From positions 613,950 through 677,949 of the forward strand of contig GG745339.1 in the NCBI GenBank assembly GCA_000151295.1: DNA of 64,000 nt, read 5' to 3'. This stretch comes from Allomyces macrogynus ATCC 38327 (lineage: Eukaryota > Blastocladiomycota > Blastocladiomycetes > Blastocladiales > Blastocladiaceae). The translations under genes and the position numbers were made by a program. Position 1 is the stretch's first letter, and every line of letters starts with the position of its first letter. This document shows positions 54,401 to 64,000 of the stretch, one piece after another. The notes beneath the pieces are model-generated. The model was not told where the DNA came from. It ran no database searches and saw only the letters and a program-made list of their open reading frames with translations.

Positions 54401-55292
54401 TACCTGCGGCCGAGCCCGACGCGCGCGACCGCCGCAGATTGATTTTCGGCAACGGCGCATCGATCTCGTCGGCGGGCGTCACGTACTTGCCCTTGAACTT
54501 CAGGGGCTTCTCTTTGACCACCTCCGACGCCGTCGACGGCGATGGCGAGACCGTTTCCTCGCGGCGTGCCACGATCTCGCTCAAATCCACCGTCGTCGGC
54601 ATCGCCACCGGCGCGGGCGCGACTGAGGTCGAGTTGCGGCGCGAAATGCCCGGCGAGCCCGAGGCCGAAGACGCGGCGCTCGACTTGAGCGGGGCCGTGA
54701 CGATGCGCTTTTGCGGCGACTTGGGCAGGGCCGCACGGAAAGCGGCCCGGGTCGTGTCGTCGGTGGTGAGGTCGATCGGGGCCAGCCCGAGATCGTTGCG
54801 CGGGGTGGCCGGCGCGCCCTTGGCGAGGAGGGCCGCGATAATGTCGTTTTCGCCGAGGAAGCTGGCGAGGTGCAGGGTTGTGTTTTGCGCACCCCACCGC
54901 GCACGCAACTGGACGAGGGTCGAGGCCTGTGGGGAGAGTAGAGAGTAAGCAGTACCGATCGCGAGTGCGTGGAGTAAGGATAGAGGGAGAAATCGCACCT
55001 CAATGAGGTGCAAAATCGTGGCGCGCCGGCGCGCCGCGAGTTCCCGGTGCTCGGCCTCGTCGCCATCGTCCGAGTCGGCATCGAGGCTCATGAGCGCGGC
55101 CTGCACGGCATTCATGCGCGTCGTGTCCGGTCCCATGAGCTGCGTGGCCTCGGCGACCAGGTCCGGGTCAAACGGGGTCGGGTCGGGCGGCGGCAAGTCG
55201 AGCAGCTCCGGGTGTGCGGTGAGCAAGTCGAGCACGGCGGCATGGTCGCCGGCGCGCAGCGCGGCAAACCACGCGGTGCCGATCGAGGACAT
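51429..55292 (-). CDS. Ankyrin plus Bud4/anillin-like PH protein
   Basis: Exons 55292-54999 and 54926-51429 give 1263 residues. The 72-nt intron (donor GTGCGA, acceptor CCACAG) is a multiple of three without a stop, so it could be mistaken for coding. The N-terminus has ankyrin-type units (ALRAGDHAAVLDLLTAHPEL, NTTLHLASFLGENDIIAALL). About 700 disordered residues follow, rich in Ser, Ala, Pro and, around 640-720, Glu and Val. The C-terminal 320 residues resemble the anillin/Bud4 homology region: a C2-like part (VFVTVTKRDAAVFASKPFV, LTADHCRACSHV) and a PH domain (CEGTLAQHGGDTRHWKRRYF, FACDSDESFAQWTDGIEGML). Bud4 and anillin proteins bind septins and phosphoinositides at division sites. The function here is inferred from the C-terminus. 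Confidence 0.83.
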   Translation of the reverse strand: MSSIGTAWFAALRAGDHAAVLDLLTAHPELLDLPPPDPTPFDPDLVAEATQLMGPDTTRMNAVQAALMSLDADSDDGDEAEHRELAARRRATILHLIEVRFLPLSLLHALAIGTAYSLLSPQASTLVQLRARWGAQNTTLHLASFLGENDIIAALLAKGAPATPRNDLGLAPIDLTTDDTTRAAFRAALPKSPQKRIVTAPLKSSAASSASGSPGISRRNSTSVAPAPVAMPTTVDLSEIVARREETVSPSPSTASEVVKEKPLKFKGKYVTPADEIDAPLPKINLRRSRASGSAAGTGGAKPATSRRRVIGVDLAAFDDVLGDAKPAATSDEPLARSTSNAVDRIDSGTVGSAENLAPAKSSDSADEIAAVVGKTGSKISETLAALASSSVPVVKEDLATQADELFIPLQKRKARFPTLANGEPAASASPVVVAHVRPASPRSWGENTVNGTKAAAVSVPAKSTVPSSSVKAAAAASSVAAPTKPAVVTPAPTAAAPAPVPAAVTPWGPKVQPKGHSRTSSITAAPSDSTAVSTSKPTIGADGSFSRNPQLYIDHIGVDFGQARAAFMQRIKDNPNVPKVPTKMADLATLATPSAAAAQVRRPVIKKEEGEESGDGQQQSKSRLAEIKRQHTTADSGTWRSMTLRSVSSECVKDGPAPVVGAVQEEPVEEEEVSEKVVEETAPEVQEPETEEEVAEPEPLAPAEVVEEEEQAEAEAEPVAKPEEESANVMSAVDDSQVASSSTNLLPPLPTLDFDFSLDDLAPSLMYMLDRPRSPSPPPPTVREDAPTKLRSTLETFPTLAHSTTTDTTSDQVSDLSQTLRTEDARSTMTADDDLDLIEDHAAAIEVTTHFGGAPIPKIARRATISIAATQPVPVPSATAAPQLPPRRGSMSASMDVSVTSAAAAARRASFSVGSVPAPGPRTASPLGSSQLKPKKSVSFRPTRPGSITTSGSSSVAVVEDGTLMVKVGKVSGLEWVLSGRQMTHVFVTVTKRDAAVFASKPFVVMSDSVGIGDEAQMYVHFLRRSSKGGMELTADHCRACSHVTANDTLQVNVCLRYEQRQQAKTGFLASANRLFQAGKRADSAGDTVRDIREEIVATAPISVASVLPRARGVLHATTLVSTTGRPVTVDVGALFLPSITPATMPFRTLRDAVDQIARLHVLRNEIQCEGTLAQHGGDTRHWKRRYFRLVGWKLVPFSDAMVPRDALDLAQCTGMTKGADLVARDPGHHLASVPRSFVLQFKNGEGVCFACDSDESFAQWTDGIEGMLEMWPGEAMMQMVVNCST

Positions 55293-55843
55293 GGCGGGAG
55301 GGGCGCGGATCGTCGGCGCGGGCGAGATGAGGCGAGAAGGGGGGACACGGGAGCGGGTGCGAGGTGTGCGGCGTCGGGAGTCGAGAGTGATGGAGTGCGG
55401 AACCGCCAGCGACGCGTGTTGAGCGGCGGCGGCGTGTGTGCCGCGGAGAATGCGGGCAGTTGGGGAGCAAAGGAGTCCAAGGGGGAGCGGGAACGTCGTC
55501 GGCCGCGGTCACTGGTCGCGATGTGATTTCGCGCCAAATCATGGCTGCACTTTGCAGGCGGCCCCGCGCGGTCACACTCGCACTTGGCAAGCGACAAAGA
55601 GCACGCGAGACAGGCCGGGAGACACGCACTTGCTGCCTGCGCACGTGCAGCACGCGACTCTCAGCTGAGGCAGTGCGCCCACTGGCCGCACGCGTCTTGT
55701 CCGCGGCCCCACTCCACGCCAGCGCCCAGCGTTGCCCACGCCAGCAGCACCACCACCACCACCAGCCGCCACGACTCGACCGTTCACTCCACCATGTCGG
55801 CCATTGCCCTCGACGTCTTCTTGTTGCGCGCCATATCAGCGCT
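55293..55843. other. Divergent promoter region, ankyrin-PH/DPP-like
   Basis: 551 bp between two head-to-head genes. The DPP-like frame is open upstream of ATG 55844 and contains another in-frame ATG at about 55541, so part of it may be coding. Otherwise promoter space. Confidence 0.45.
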
Positions 55844-58800
55844 ATGATCGGCTCTTTCGGCGCCCCGACAACGCACCTGCCGCGCCATCGCGCCGTCGAT
55901 CTCCCAGCGCAAGCCATTGCAGGACATCCATCCAGCAGGAGCACCTCGATTGTGCAATCCTTGTCGTTACCCGCATCCATGCCCGCCCACCAAGCTGTGC
56001 ACGCGCCCAAGCATGCCGCGCACGAACAGCTCGATTCTCCACCCGCTCCGGCGCCCGTTTCGACATCCTCTGCGCCAGTGAGGCGACAGGCACGCGCCAA
56101 CGCGACCACGCCTGCTGGCCATCGTGCGCTCACGGCACACGGCACCAACGGTCCCCCTCCGCGATGGTCGCTGTGGTCACCCGTCCACGACCGCCACGGC
56201 AAGTCGGCTTGGTCCAGTCTTGCCGGCAAGCTCACGTCGCTTCGCCAATGCCTCTACGCCGAACTCGGATCGCTACCATCGGCGCATGCCTTCCATCTTT
56301 CCGCGCCACCTTCGCGTCCGCACCGGCCTTTGGCCGTCTATCTCTCGCACCGCCACGGCGTCGCACCGTTCGAACTCGCATCGCAGCTGTGGCTCGCCGA
56401 CTTGGCCAGTGGTGACGCGAGCCACATCACGCCGGTCCCGCTCCTGACGGGTGACTGGTTACCGCGCCTGCACGCCGCACGCGTCGGGACTGTATCGATG
56501 GCCGCGGCACGATTGACGCATCTCATTAACGAACGCCGCCGGCGGTCGGCGTTTGCCGACATGGAACTGCTCGGCGTGTTCCATGGCACGACCATTGTGT
56601 TTACCGTCAAGTCGACCGTGTTTGTTGGCGATCTCGTCGTGGGCGAGGGTGAGAACGGGAACAGCGCGTACCGGCTGCAGTACCGCACGCACGTGCTGAT
56701 TCCGGGCATGGTCGCGATGCAAGTCGCGCCCGGGCCATTGGCGAGCATCGACGACCAGCAGCTCCTGCATCCGCGCGTGTCCGTGACTGGCATCTACGTC
56801 GATGCCGATACCCTGCAGCTCTGGCAAATCCAGCTCGACCCCGCTGCCCCTTCTGCTGATGGTTCCGCGTGGACTGCGTCCTCAACACCGTACAACTCCT
56901 CTTCCGATCCCCCGACCACATCGTCCTCGTCCATTTCCACCTCTTGGACCGCGTGGCTCCGGCGCGCGCGCACCTCAACTGCCGCGTCGCTCGTGTCCAC
57001 GTCGTCGCACCGGCTCTCAAGCCCTCCACCCTCCCCCGTCGCGTCGCGAGACCTGACCGTCCCCGTGCAATTAACGCACGGCATGATTCCCGCGGGCATT
57101 GTTGATTTTGTCATGCAAGAAGAGTTTGCGCGGTTTCAAGGATTTTGGATCAGCCCTCCGCGGTCTCCAGACGACCCCAGACGGCGGGTGCTGTACGCGC
57201 TCGTCGACGAAGGCCGCGTCGATGCGTTTGTTCCAGGTGGTGGGCCGGCGCCGTTTGCCGAGAGTATGCATGGTTCGAGCGGGGTGGGTGGAGTGGGGAT
57301 GGCGCCGAGCACGACGGTGGGCATTTTGCGATATCCGCGTCCTGGTACGGCCAATATGGTTGTGGAAGTTGGAAAAACTGGGTCCGATTGACGCTTTTGA
57401 ACTTGCTGCTAGGCCGACCCAATGCACGAACAACTTTGCACGTGCTCGACCTGCACTCGTGTGTTTCGACGTCGCTCGCTACCGTCGAGCAGCAGCTGCG
57501 CACCGTGTTTCCGTGGTGGGAGTACACGGTACGCGCCAGCTGGGTCGATGCTGATGTGGTCTGGTTGCAGATCATGTCGCGCGAGCAGACGCGTATGGCC
57601 ATTGTCCTGGTGCCGATTCCGGCCCGCGATGAGGTGGAGGATGGTCCGCGCGAGCCGCCATGGCAAGACGCGAGTTTGCCCGTCGCCGACACATTCCACG
57701 TCTTGTGGGAAGAGACGTCGACCAAGTGGATTCCGGTGCGTGTGAGCTGGCTATTCCCTTGAAGGTCTGGCTCGGTTCCCTTGGCTGATTTTCGCTCCCG
57801 TTCGCCTTCAGGTTCACTCGCAGATCCATTTCCTGCCGCCGGCCGACAACGTCTTTCGCATGATTCTCGGGTCCGAGCGCGACGGTTTCCACCACCTCTA
57901 CCTCGTCGAGTGTTCCGCGACGCACCCCACCAACCCGACTCATCGACCCATTCCCCAAGTCTCGCGCCTGACATGGAGCACGACATGGGCTATATCTCGA
58001 AGCGACCCGATTTTCCTCGACCACACGCACCGCCGCATCTTCTTCCACGCGCGCGGCCATCGTGACGCTCCGCGGTTTGACGAGTCGACGGCACCCGTTG
58101 AGTCGCGGCTCTTGAGCGTGTCGTGGACGAGTCCCGGTGAGATTGCTCTGTGGTCGCCACAAGGCGTGGATACGCGGGCCGTGTTGAGCGAGGACGGCGC
58201 GTGGGCCGTATGTTCAGTGAGCAGCGCCGAACAGCCGCCCGTGACCGTGGCGGTGCCACTCGCTGACGGTGTGGTCGCCGCTCAGGATCGGATTCGTGCC
58301 GTGGCGTTGGGTGGAGAGGGATTGGGTACGTTCTTTCGCACACTGGCTGTCGAGCTTTGGCTTATCCATCCCTAACGCCAGGCTCGACACAGGATTCTCA
58401 ATTTTGGAAGCGCAGCGCGGCGGCTCCATCCCTCTGCGCATGCTTGCGCGTTGTGTCCCGCACCATTTCCGGCTCACGAGCGACGACGGTCTCCCGATCC
58501 ACGGGTTCCTGTGGCTTCCCATCTCGTTCTGGGACGAACTCGACGCCGCCCTCGACACCGTCGAGCGCGGGTGCGACACGCACCCGGCCATGTTCCCCGC
58601 CGTTACGGCCGCACCCTACCCCGAATACCCAACCGCCATGGATCTCGACCCGGCAACCGACCCGACCTCGGCTCTGCCGCGCGCACCCAAACGCCCTCTC
58701 GACTCGCCGACGACTCCGCCGCCACACGACCCGTCCCCGTCCACCCGCGCGCACAAATCCGCACGCACCTGGTCCCTCTTCACGGACCTCGTCTGCGCGC

Positions 58801-59720
58801 GGTACCCGCACCTGACCCCGACTTCCGCGACCGCCGCACTCACGCACTTGGGCCCACGGTACCCGACGCTCTTGCAAGTCTACGGCGGCCCAGACGTGGC
58901 GCTCGTGACCAACGAGTACTATGCGGCGCGCGGCGGCGGTGCGCTAGTGCGTGTTGTCGAAGCCCTCCACGTGGGGTTGGCCGTCGTTGCGGTGGATGGG
59001 CGGGGGGCTGCGCATGCTGAGCACGGGCGCGCATTTGAGGCCGCGATTCGTGGGGAGGATGGGGCGTTGGGGGATCGCGAGTTGGCGGATCATGTGGTCG
59101 CGGTGGAGAAGTTGACGGGGATGGAGGGTGCGTGCTTGGATCCGCGGAGGGTGGCCGTGGCCGGGTGGAGTTACGGTGGGTACTTGGCGTTGATGGCGTT
59201 GGCCAAGTACCCGGACGTGTTCAGGGTCGCGGTTGCGGGGGCCCCGGTTGTGGTACGTTGGTGCAGATTCTTTTGGTCGACGTTGGACGTTGGACACGTT
59301 CGCTTACGGGATAGGGGATGGGCGTAGAGCTGGGAGGAGTACGACTCGGCGTATGCCGAGCGATTTCTCGGGTCGCCCGCGGCGCGGCCGGACGCGTACT
59401 CGACGAGCAGTGTGCTCACGTACGCGCATTTGTTTCCGCGCGAGTACGTTTTGACATTGTTCGAATCGGTTCCACTGCCAATTCTGACGTGCATTCCACG
59501 CTGCAGACATGGTCGCCTGTTTCTGGTGCACGGGCTCATGGACGACAATGTCCACCACGCGCGGCACATGCAGCGGCTCGTCGACCGGCTCGTGCAGTTG
59601 GGGATTCCGCACACGCTGCAAGTGTACCCGAGCGACCATCATGGATTGCGCGAGGCCGCGAGCAATGGTGCGTTTGAGAGTCTGACAGCGCGTTCTTTGG
59701 AGTTTCTTGTGCTGAGGTGA
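55844..59720 (+). CDS. DPP8/9-like S9 prolyl dipeptidyl peptidase
   Basis: Exons 55844-57344, 57413-57735, 57812-58325, 58393-59252, 59328-59443 and 59507-59720 give 1175 residues. S9B peptidases remove X-Pro or X-Ala dipeptides; DPP8/9 are cytosolic and lack a membrane anchor, as here. The beta-propeller is marked by VDFVMQEEFARFQGFW, ILRYPRPGRPNARTT (across a splice join) and FPWWEYTVRASWV. The hydrolase domain has LLQVYGGPDVALVTN, AVDGRGAAHAEHGR, the nucleophile in GWSYGGYLAL (Ser1039), FLVHGLMDDNVHH (Asp1117) and YPSDHHGLRE (His1150). Inserts rich in Pro, Ser and Thr lie near 345-395 and 840-890, making it longer than the usual 880 residues. The start is uncertain; ATG 55541 is in frame. 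The last intron (63 nt) is in frame and lacks stops. Confidence 0.92.
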
Positions 59721-59943
59721 CTGTTCCCCTCCTTATCTAGAGCATTTTGAGCAGCAGCTGTTTTCGTGGTTCCGCGAACACCTCTAGCGTGAGCTCCACC
59801 CTCGTCGTGCGTGCGCTCTCTCCCTCATTTTTGTACAGTCTTCATCCAAAGCATTCGCAGCAAACGGGTTTTGCGAGAAACAAACGACTTTTGATGAATT
59901 TGGTTTATGAACAAAAGAACGACGACGGAGAGAAAACACGGAT

Positions 59944-60670
59944 TTACTTGGCGACAGCTGCCTTGCTCGCCTCGCGCAACGGCGGGCGCACGGCGACGGG
60001 CGGCGGCTGCCCGCGCATGATGCGCCAGAGCCCGCCGCGCCAAGTCACGTACTCCTTGGTCCCGCCGACAACGCCAAAGAAGAAACCCTGGAGGAAATGG
60101 CTGCAAAACGACGCGTAAGCCTTGCACACAGCGCGACGTGTGCGATACGGGGTGCAACTCACCTCAAGAACTTTTCCATGACAAACGACAACACCTTCTG
60201 GGCCGTGGACGGTTCCTTGATGGGCACGACCGCCATCGCTGACTCGGACACGGCCGTGGCCGTGGCGGTAGTTGGTGGCCGTGCGGGCTTGCCGCCGTTT
60301 GGCCGGCCGGCAGCACCAGGCGGCACCATAAACGGCGCGTACGCGGACGGTGGTGGCGGGCCGCCCGTCCATGCGCGCGTCGTCGACGAAGAGCTCATGT
60401 AGTAGGCGCCGGCAGACGGCGCGCCGGCGGCGATGGTCGTGCGGGTCGAGGAAAACCCGGCGGCTGGGGCGGACATGGCTGAGGAAGGGGTCGCGACGCG
60501 TCGGATCTCGGGATTGCAGGTGCTGGACGGGTTGCAGCAAGTTGTTGGGCACGGTTGCTGTTGGAAATGTCGAGGATGCCGTTGGTTGAACGCGACGGCA
60601 GCGGATCCGCGAAAGAATCAAGGATGGGCGAGCGCGACTTGAGCGCGACTGGCTGGGTTCTGTCAGACAT
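59944..60670 (-). CDS. Small uncharacterised protein
   Basis: Modelled exons 60670-60553, 60478-60163 and 60100-59944 (introns 74 and 62 nt) give 196 residues. The second intron is strong (donor GTGAGT, acceptor TTTTGCAG). The first uses a weak donor GTGCCC; if it is not real, translation starts at ATG 60476 and the product has 156 residues. The N-terminal 130 residues are Ser/Pro/Ala/Thr-rich and probably disordered. The C-terminus has a compact amphipathic or hydrophobic segment (VLSFVMEKFLSHFLQGFFFG) followed by GGTKEYVTWRGGLW and a Pro-rich basic tail, which could associate with a membrane. I recognise no family. It lies head to head with AP-3 delta. Confidence 0.6.
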
Positions 60671-60718
60671 GACCTAAAATCAGTCTGCAAGTGGCCGTGG
60701 TGCTCCTTCTCCCCAAGC

Positions 60719-63700
60719 ATGTTCGAAAAATCGCTAAACGACGTGATCCGCGGCATTCGGTGCCGTGTCCTGATGCTCCAACTTGCTGCACTGCGTCGCC
60801 CGCCCATGACCCCGCTGAGCGCGCCGTGTGGCCGCGGTGGTCGATCATGGAGGTGGCCACAACCACCGTGGTCGTGCGGAGTAGGGCACGGGCGGAGTTG
60901 ACAGTTGACGACGTTACATTCAACCACCATGATTGGCGCAACTGATGCGGCACCATGCTTTAATTCGATCCGCCAGGGCCAACAAGGACAATGTGGACGA
61001 ATATGTGCAGGCCTGCATCAACGAGTGCCGCAAGGAGGTGGCCGTTCCCAACGACCCGGCCGTCAACGCAAACGCTGTACTCAAGCTCGCCTACGTGCGT
61101 TCATAGCGCTCGATCCTCATTGTGTTGACGGCGAGTGCCGCGACTGACCACCACGTCGTGGACCAGTTCCACATGATGGGCTACGACATGAGCTGGGCCA
61201 GCTTCCATGTCCTCAAGGTCATGTCGATGCCGCTCTTTTGGCAAAAGTGGATCGGGTACCTGGCCGCGTCCGTCTCGTTTACGCCTAAGACCGACGTGCT
61301 AATGCTGACGACGAACCTGATCAAGAAGGTCGGCTTTTGCGTCCTCGCCAAGCTATTGAGAACCGTTCACTGATCAAATTTCCGCTTGCCATGACCAGGA
61401 CCTCAACTCGAATAGCCACTTTGACACGTGCGTCGCCGTTGCGTGCCTCTCCGAAATCATGACCGCCGACCTCGCCGGCGACTTGGCCATGGACCTCGTC
61501 AACAAGCTCAACCACTTCAACGCCTACACGCGACGGCGCATCCTGCTCGCCGTCTACCGCATGGCCCTCGTCTACCCGGACGTTTTGGAAATGGCCATGG
61601 ACCGACTCACGGCGCGGCTCGACCCGGACGAGGAGCGCGACGCGTCGGTCGTTTCCTGTGCCGTTTCCGTTATTTGCGAGCTGGCCAGCGCCAACCCGCA
61701 AGAGTACATTGCCCTTGCGCCGCAACTGTTTGGCCTGCTGACCTCGGTCTCCAACAATTGGATGCTCATCAAGCTCGTGAAAATGTTCCAGCGCATGGCG
61801 CTGCTCGAACCGCGACTTGTGCGCAAACTGTCGGGCCCGATGACCGACCTGATTGCCACGACCACGGCCATGTCGCTGCTCTACGAGTGCATTGTAGCGG
61901 CCGTCGCCGGCAAGCTCACGGACCCGGCGCTTAACCCGACCAAGGGGATCGCGCTCGCGAAACTGTGTCTGTCGAAACTGCTCCTGTTCTTGAACGCGCG
62001 CGACCAGAACTTGCGCTATGTCGGGCTCGTCGCGACTGAGCAGTTTGTCCAGGCGCACCCAGACTTGGCCGAACCCGTCGAGGAACCCGTGTTCGACTGC
62101 CTCGAGTCCAAGGACCAGACGATCCGGCACCAGGCGCTCGACGTGCTCGCGCTGCTCGTCACGCGCGATAATTTGATGGACGTGGTCGACCATCTCCTCG
62201 CCATGGGTCGGAACCGGGCGGCGCGCACCACCACGGCCAGCGGCGACCACGCCACCGATTCGGGCCGCGCGGCCACCTCGCCGCTCGTGCTCGACCGCAA
62301 GACGGCGCACGTCATTCTCTCCGTGTGCACGCGCGACGCGTTCGCGCTCGTGGCCAATTTCGAGTGGCTCGTATCGACCCTCGGCCGACTCGCTGCATCG
62401 TCGGCGGTCGGCGACCTCGCCGAGGACCTGAGCCGTGCCCTGATCGATCTGGCCATGCGCGTCCCGGGCCTCCGCGGGCACCTGATCAGCACGCTCCTCC
62501 CGCTCCTGCAACGCACCGACGACGCGGCCCCCTTTTCAGCGGCCGAGATCTCACTCGTCGAAGCCATGGTCTTTATCTGCGGCGAGCATGTCGGGTACAG
62601 CGCGCACCCCGGCCTAGTCCTCGAATCGCTCGTCGCCGTGGCTCCACGCGTGCCCGCGGCCGTGCACCATCCGTACGTGACGGCCGTCGTCAAAGTGACT
62701 CTGTTCACCGCGTGCGCGGCGCTGCAAACCCAACCCGACGCGACCGCCACCGTCGAACCGATTCTCGCGGACGCGCGTGCGGTATTGACATCTCTCGCGG
62801 CCCGATCGGCGAACTTGCTCGCAGTCGACCGCGTGCACACGGCGCTCGCGTTGCTCGATCAGTTGGTGGAGACCAAGTACGACCGTGAGGTCTTGCAGGA
62901 CGTGCTCGAGTGTTACTTGGGCGACGATTTGCATCCGGTCGCGGCCAACGCGCAGGGATTGATTGCGCCGCCGATGGATCTGGACACATGGATTTCGAAT
63001 GACGCCAAGGCGTGGTTCGAAGGCCCGCCGGAACCCGTCTGGGACTCGGTGACGCCAGCGGCTGCCGTGGGGGAGACCAAGAAGGGCAAGAAGAAGAAGG
63101 GTAAGCGGCCGACGTCGCCGGACTTGCTCACGGGCGACGACGACAACGGGACCGACACGACCGCTGCAGCGACGACGGACAACTACGAAGGCAAGCGCAT
63201 TCTCGTGCAGGAACTGCAACAAGGGGACCCGTTCTATGTCAAGTCGCCGTCGCCACCTGCGGCGGCCCCGTCGCGCGCCAAGGCCGTCTTGCGCCGTGGG
63301 GCGGCACGTGCGGCGAGTCCCGCTCCGAGTGGGGATAGCGGCAAGTACGCGGTGAATCGCACCGTGGACGCGCCCGCCGGGGTGGAGTTGCCGGTGGCGA
63401 CGCCAGTGCTCGTGCCGAAACCCGCCAAGAGCAGCGGCGGGAAGAAGAAGAAGGCCAAGAGCAGCAAGGCGGCGGTGGCGAGTCCGACATCGCCAAGCGC
63501 GAAGAATTCGGTGTTGGCCGAGGTGGCCTCGGAGACGGCCGACTTTTCGCTGGTACGCTTGATCGATTGACTGAACGAGTGAGTCTCACCGTTTCAGTCG
63601 AGTCGCGGAAATCTCACGCCATTTCGCTCCGTTTAGTCTGTCGAACTCGGCGCGCAGCGTGGCTCCTCGGCCGCCGCGTTCCTGCTCCCGCTCGCCATCA

Positions 63701-63933
63701 CGCTCACGCCCAAGAACACCTTCTTCAACCGCAGCGAGGCGACGCAGGTGCACGTCGAGCTGCCGGCATGGATCAAGGCCACGGGCACCAACGGCGACGG
63801 CACGTTGTTGGCCGACGACCACAAGCTCGTTGCGCCCGTCAAGAAACTCGTGCTGCTCAAGCTGCGCAAGGCCCAGGTGCAGGATCTGGCCGAGGCCGGA
63901 ATGGTCACGTTCCGCGTCTTGGTGGGCGACTCG
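60719..63933 (+). CDS. APL5: AP-3 complex subunit delta (3' end outside window)
   Basis: Exons 60719-60759, 60977-61094, 61167-61328, 61399-63552 and 63637-63933 give 924 residues so far. After 63933 a GTACGT donor follows and the gene continues beyond the window. AP-3 delta is a large subunit of the adaptor carrying cargo from Golgi or endosomes to the vacuole. The start MFEKSLNDVIRGIR and the trunk sequences MMGYDMSWASFHVLKVMS, MLTTNLIKKDLNS, CAVSVICELASANPQEYIAL, NNWMLIKLVKMFQRMALLEPRL and AMSLLYECIVAAV are close to animal and yeast delta chains. The hinge is Lys/Ser/Ala-rich (KKGKKKKGKRPTSPD, SSGGKKKKAKSSK). The last exon begins an ear-like domain (AITLTPKNTFFNRSEATQ). Intron 1 (217 nt) is the longest of this gene; the donors GTGCCG and GTCGGC are weak. 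Confidence 0.94.
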
Positions 63934-64000
63934 GTACGTATACCTGTGAGAGTATTCCGGAGGTTGATCGGGGACTCACGCAAAATGGGATCAACCTAGA

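Noticed and set aside
1..64000. Mobile elements, CRISPR arrays, riboswitches and bacterial-type operons
   Set aside because: No transposase, reverse transcriptase, terminal repeats or regularly spaced identical repeats were seen, and the genes carry spliceosomal introns.

Overview
The window looks like nuclear DNA of a GC-rich, early-diverging (probably zoosporic) fungus. Blastocladiomycota such as Allomyces or Catenaria is my best guess, but that is an inference, not proved here. Reasons: a Zn2Cys6 transcription factor with a fungal middle domain, fungal-type proteins (UFD4, RAD4, a Vsb1-like SulP transporter, a Bud4/anillin-like PH protein), and many short spliceosomal introns (about 60-145 nt, branch sites like CTGAC or CTCAC). 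Most donors read GTACGY or GTGCGY. There are no operons, IS elements, CRISPR arrays or recognisable tRNA/rRNA genes.

Layout. 0.3-5.7 kb: UFD4/TRIP12-type HECT ubiquitin ligase (+), convergent with a small ankyrin protein (6.5-7.3 kb, -). 7.7-10.6 kb: GRDP-like (DUF1399) protein (+). 10.6-16.2 kb: a gene-poor stretch with a degenerate repeat array, a doubtful small gene (-), a two-exon gene of unknown family (+), and an AT-rich desert holding a fragment of a DOPA 4,5-dioxygenase gene. 16.3-18.6 kb: F-box/LRR-like protein (+). 20.2-20.9 kb: the intact DOPA 4,5-dioxygenase-like gene (+), tail to tail with RAD4/XPC (-). 24.1-33.4 kb: three more minus-strand genes: cystathionine beta-lyase with acidic insertions, a Vsb1-like SulP transporter with STAS and cyclic-nucleotide-binding-like domains, and mitochondrial MTO1. 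33.6-35.1 kb: methylthioribulose-1-phosphate dehydratase with long tails (+), head to head with MTO1. 35.2-38.8 kb: Zn2Cys6 factor (-), head to head with a ZFC3H1/Red1-like zinc-finger protein (39.4-44.9 kb, +). 45.7-49.2 kb: a 13-exon glycerol-3-phosphate acyltransferase-like gene (+). 49.9-51.0 kb: a damaged BTB gene (-). 51.4-55.3 kb: ankyrin plus Bud4/anillin-like PH protein (-). 55.8-59.7 kb: DPP8/9-like S9 peptidase (+). 59.9-60.7 kb: small unknown protein (-), almost abutting AP-3 delta (60.7 kb to the window end, +).

Most genes are ordinary housekeeping genes of ubiquitin signalling, DNA repair, vacuole/endosome traffic, mitochondrial tRNA modification, methionine metabolism, RNA surveillance and glycerolipid synthesis. 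They do not form an obvious functional cluster. Four arrangements are head to head: ankyrin/GRDP, MTO1/MDE1, Zn2Cys6/Red1-like and the 196-residue protein/AP-3 delta.

I did not find a clear new multi-gene system. The most unusual observations are the ankyrin-anillin/PH fusion, the acidic loops inside cystathionine beta-lyase, the nuclear-looking tails on the methionine-salvage dehydratase, tandem acidic-tryptophan motifs in RAD4, the duplicated dioxygenase exon, the micro-exons of the acyltransferase, and the genome-wide donor preference for C at position +4. Exon boundaries were read by eye from frame continuity, splice consensus and family conservation.
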